From NCBI GenBank assembly GCA_003518245.1, contig DOZA01000162.1, forward strand, positions 1-6,839: DNA of 6,839 nucleotides. Reading direction: 5' to 3'. The position numbers were made by a program, and so were the translations under genes. Shown here one piece after another: positions 6,016 through 6,839 of this stretch. The notes beneath the pieces were generated by a model, which was not told the DNA's origin, ran no database searches, and saw nothing but the letters and a program-made list of their open reading frames with translations. The stretch is from Bacteroidales bacterium (GTDB lineage Bacteria; Bacteroidota; Bacteroidia; Bacteroidales; VadinHA17). The first letter of the stretch is position 1. Every line of letters begins with the position of its first letter.

Positions 6016-6839
6016 ATGATGAAGAACCTAAGAGCATATATATCCATATTATTCTCAATGACATTTTTTGCCTTTTCATATGTATGGTTTAAAATAGCTA
6101 ACCAGTCCTATCGTCCTCTTACGATTGTTTTTTTTCGCCTGGCCATATCAGTAGTAGCATTAAGCCTTTTTCTTTACCTGACCAAAAGATTTGAGAAAAT
6201 AAGAAAAGAAGACAGGAAATATTTCTTCTTTATTGCCCTGTGCGAACCTTTCCTGTATTTTATTTTTGAGAGTCATGGTTTAGCCCGTGTCTCATCAACA
6301 GTAGCCTCTGTACTAATAGCCACAATACCTGTATTTACAACTATTGGAGCATTGATTCTCTTCAGGGAGAAATTGAGCCGGCTCAACTATGCCGGTATTA
6401 TTACTTCCTTTGCAGGCATACTTATTTTCATAATTGCAGGCGAGAGTAATCTCTCTTTCGATATCAACGGAATAATACTTATGTTATCTGCCGTTCTGTG
6501 CGCAACCGGGTATTCACTTATTCTGAGGCGCCTGGCAAATAAATATAGTCCTGTTTATATTGTCAACGTACAGAATATTGTCGGTTTTATACTTTTTCTT
6601 CCCGTTTTTCTTATATCAGAAGGTCGTCATTTACCCGGTATGGTTTTCAATCCTGAAGCAGCTCTGGCAATTGCAGAGCTTGCTATTTTTGCATCATGCG
6701 GAGCTTTCATACTCTTTGTTTATACCGTAAGGATAATAGGAGTTACAAGGGCAAATTTATTCGCAAACATAATACCTGTGCTCACTGCCCTGTTTGCTTA
6801 TTACACTATAGGTGAAATAATTACAATAGAAAAATTTAC
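6016..6839 (+). CDS. EamA/DMT-family transporter (3' end cut by window edge)
   Basis: Inner-membrane transporter of the drug/metabolite (DMT, EamA) superfamily; substrate unknown. 274 codons plus two bases are present without a stop; the family is usually about 290-300 residues, so roughly the last 20-30 are missing. Two repeated EamA units of about five helices each are visible: unit 1 covers about 7-142, with the loop motif FREKLSRLNYAGI (116-128), and unit 2 starts at about 150, with the typical GVTRANLFANIIPVLTALFA near 242-261. The start MMKNLRAYIS is ATG ATG at 6016/6019. AGAGG at 6010-6014 is only one base before the first ATG and four before the second, so 6019 is an equally plausible start. 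It is transcribed divergently from the etf operon, and nothing in the sequence links its function to fatty-acid oxidation. Confidence 0.9.
   Translation, partial: MMKNLRAYISILFSMTFFAFSYVWFKIANQSYRPLTIVFFRLAISVVALSLFLYLTKRFEKIRKEDRKYFFFIALCEPFLYFIFESHGLARVSSTVASVLIATIPVFTTIGALILFREKLSRLNYAGIITSFAGILIFIIAGESNLSFDINGIILMLSAVLCATGYSLILRRLANKYSPVYIVNVQNIVGFILFLPVFLISEGRHLPGMVFNPEAALAIAELAIFASCGAFILFVYTVRIIGVTRANLFANIIPVLTALFAYYTIGEIITIEKF

Overview
The window looks like chromosomal DNA from a member of the Bacteroidota. Three things suggest this. The ETF and CCG-domain proteins have Bacteroidota-like sequence features. The leaders before start codons are AT-rich and mostly lack a Shine-Dalgarno sequence. 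A promoter of the Bacteroidota type (TTTG, 19 bases, TATATTTG) sits upstream of the main operon. The genus cannot be named from the sequence alone.

Layout: almost the whole window (1-5682) is one tightly packed minus-strand operon, read from right to left: etfB (5682-4939), etfA (4918-3947), a membrane cytochrome b/iron-sulfur protein (3923-2601), a CCG-domain iron-sulfur protein (2586-1792) and a long acyl-CoA dehydrogenase (1762 to base 1, where it runs off the window). Gaps between genes are only 14-29 bases and no internal terminator is seen. A 333-base intergenic region (5683-6015) separates this operon from a divergent plus-strand gene for a ten-helix EamA/DMT-family transporter (6016 to 6839), which is also cut by the window edge.

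How the genes work together: the operon reads as a complete route from acyl-CoA to the quinone pool. The dehydrogenase oxidises acyl-CoA to 2-enoyl-CoA and reduces its FAD. EtfAB collects the electrons. The two HdrDE-like proteins (membrane b-type cytochrome part with two [4Fe-4S] clusters, plus the soluble CCG subunit) most likely form an ETF:(methyl)menaquinone oxidoreductase of the EMO/EtfD type, here split over two polypeptides. No ETF-ubiquinone oxidoreductase (FixC/FixX type) is present. The transporter's substrate is unknown and nothing ties it functionally to the operon.

I see no RNA genes, insertion sequences, CRISPR arrays, origins or att sites. The main points of interest are the two-polypeptide EMO, the degenerate first CCG motif, the variant EtfB nucleotide loop, the well-matched operon promoter and an imperfect direct repeat between the divergent genes.
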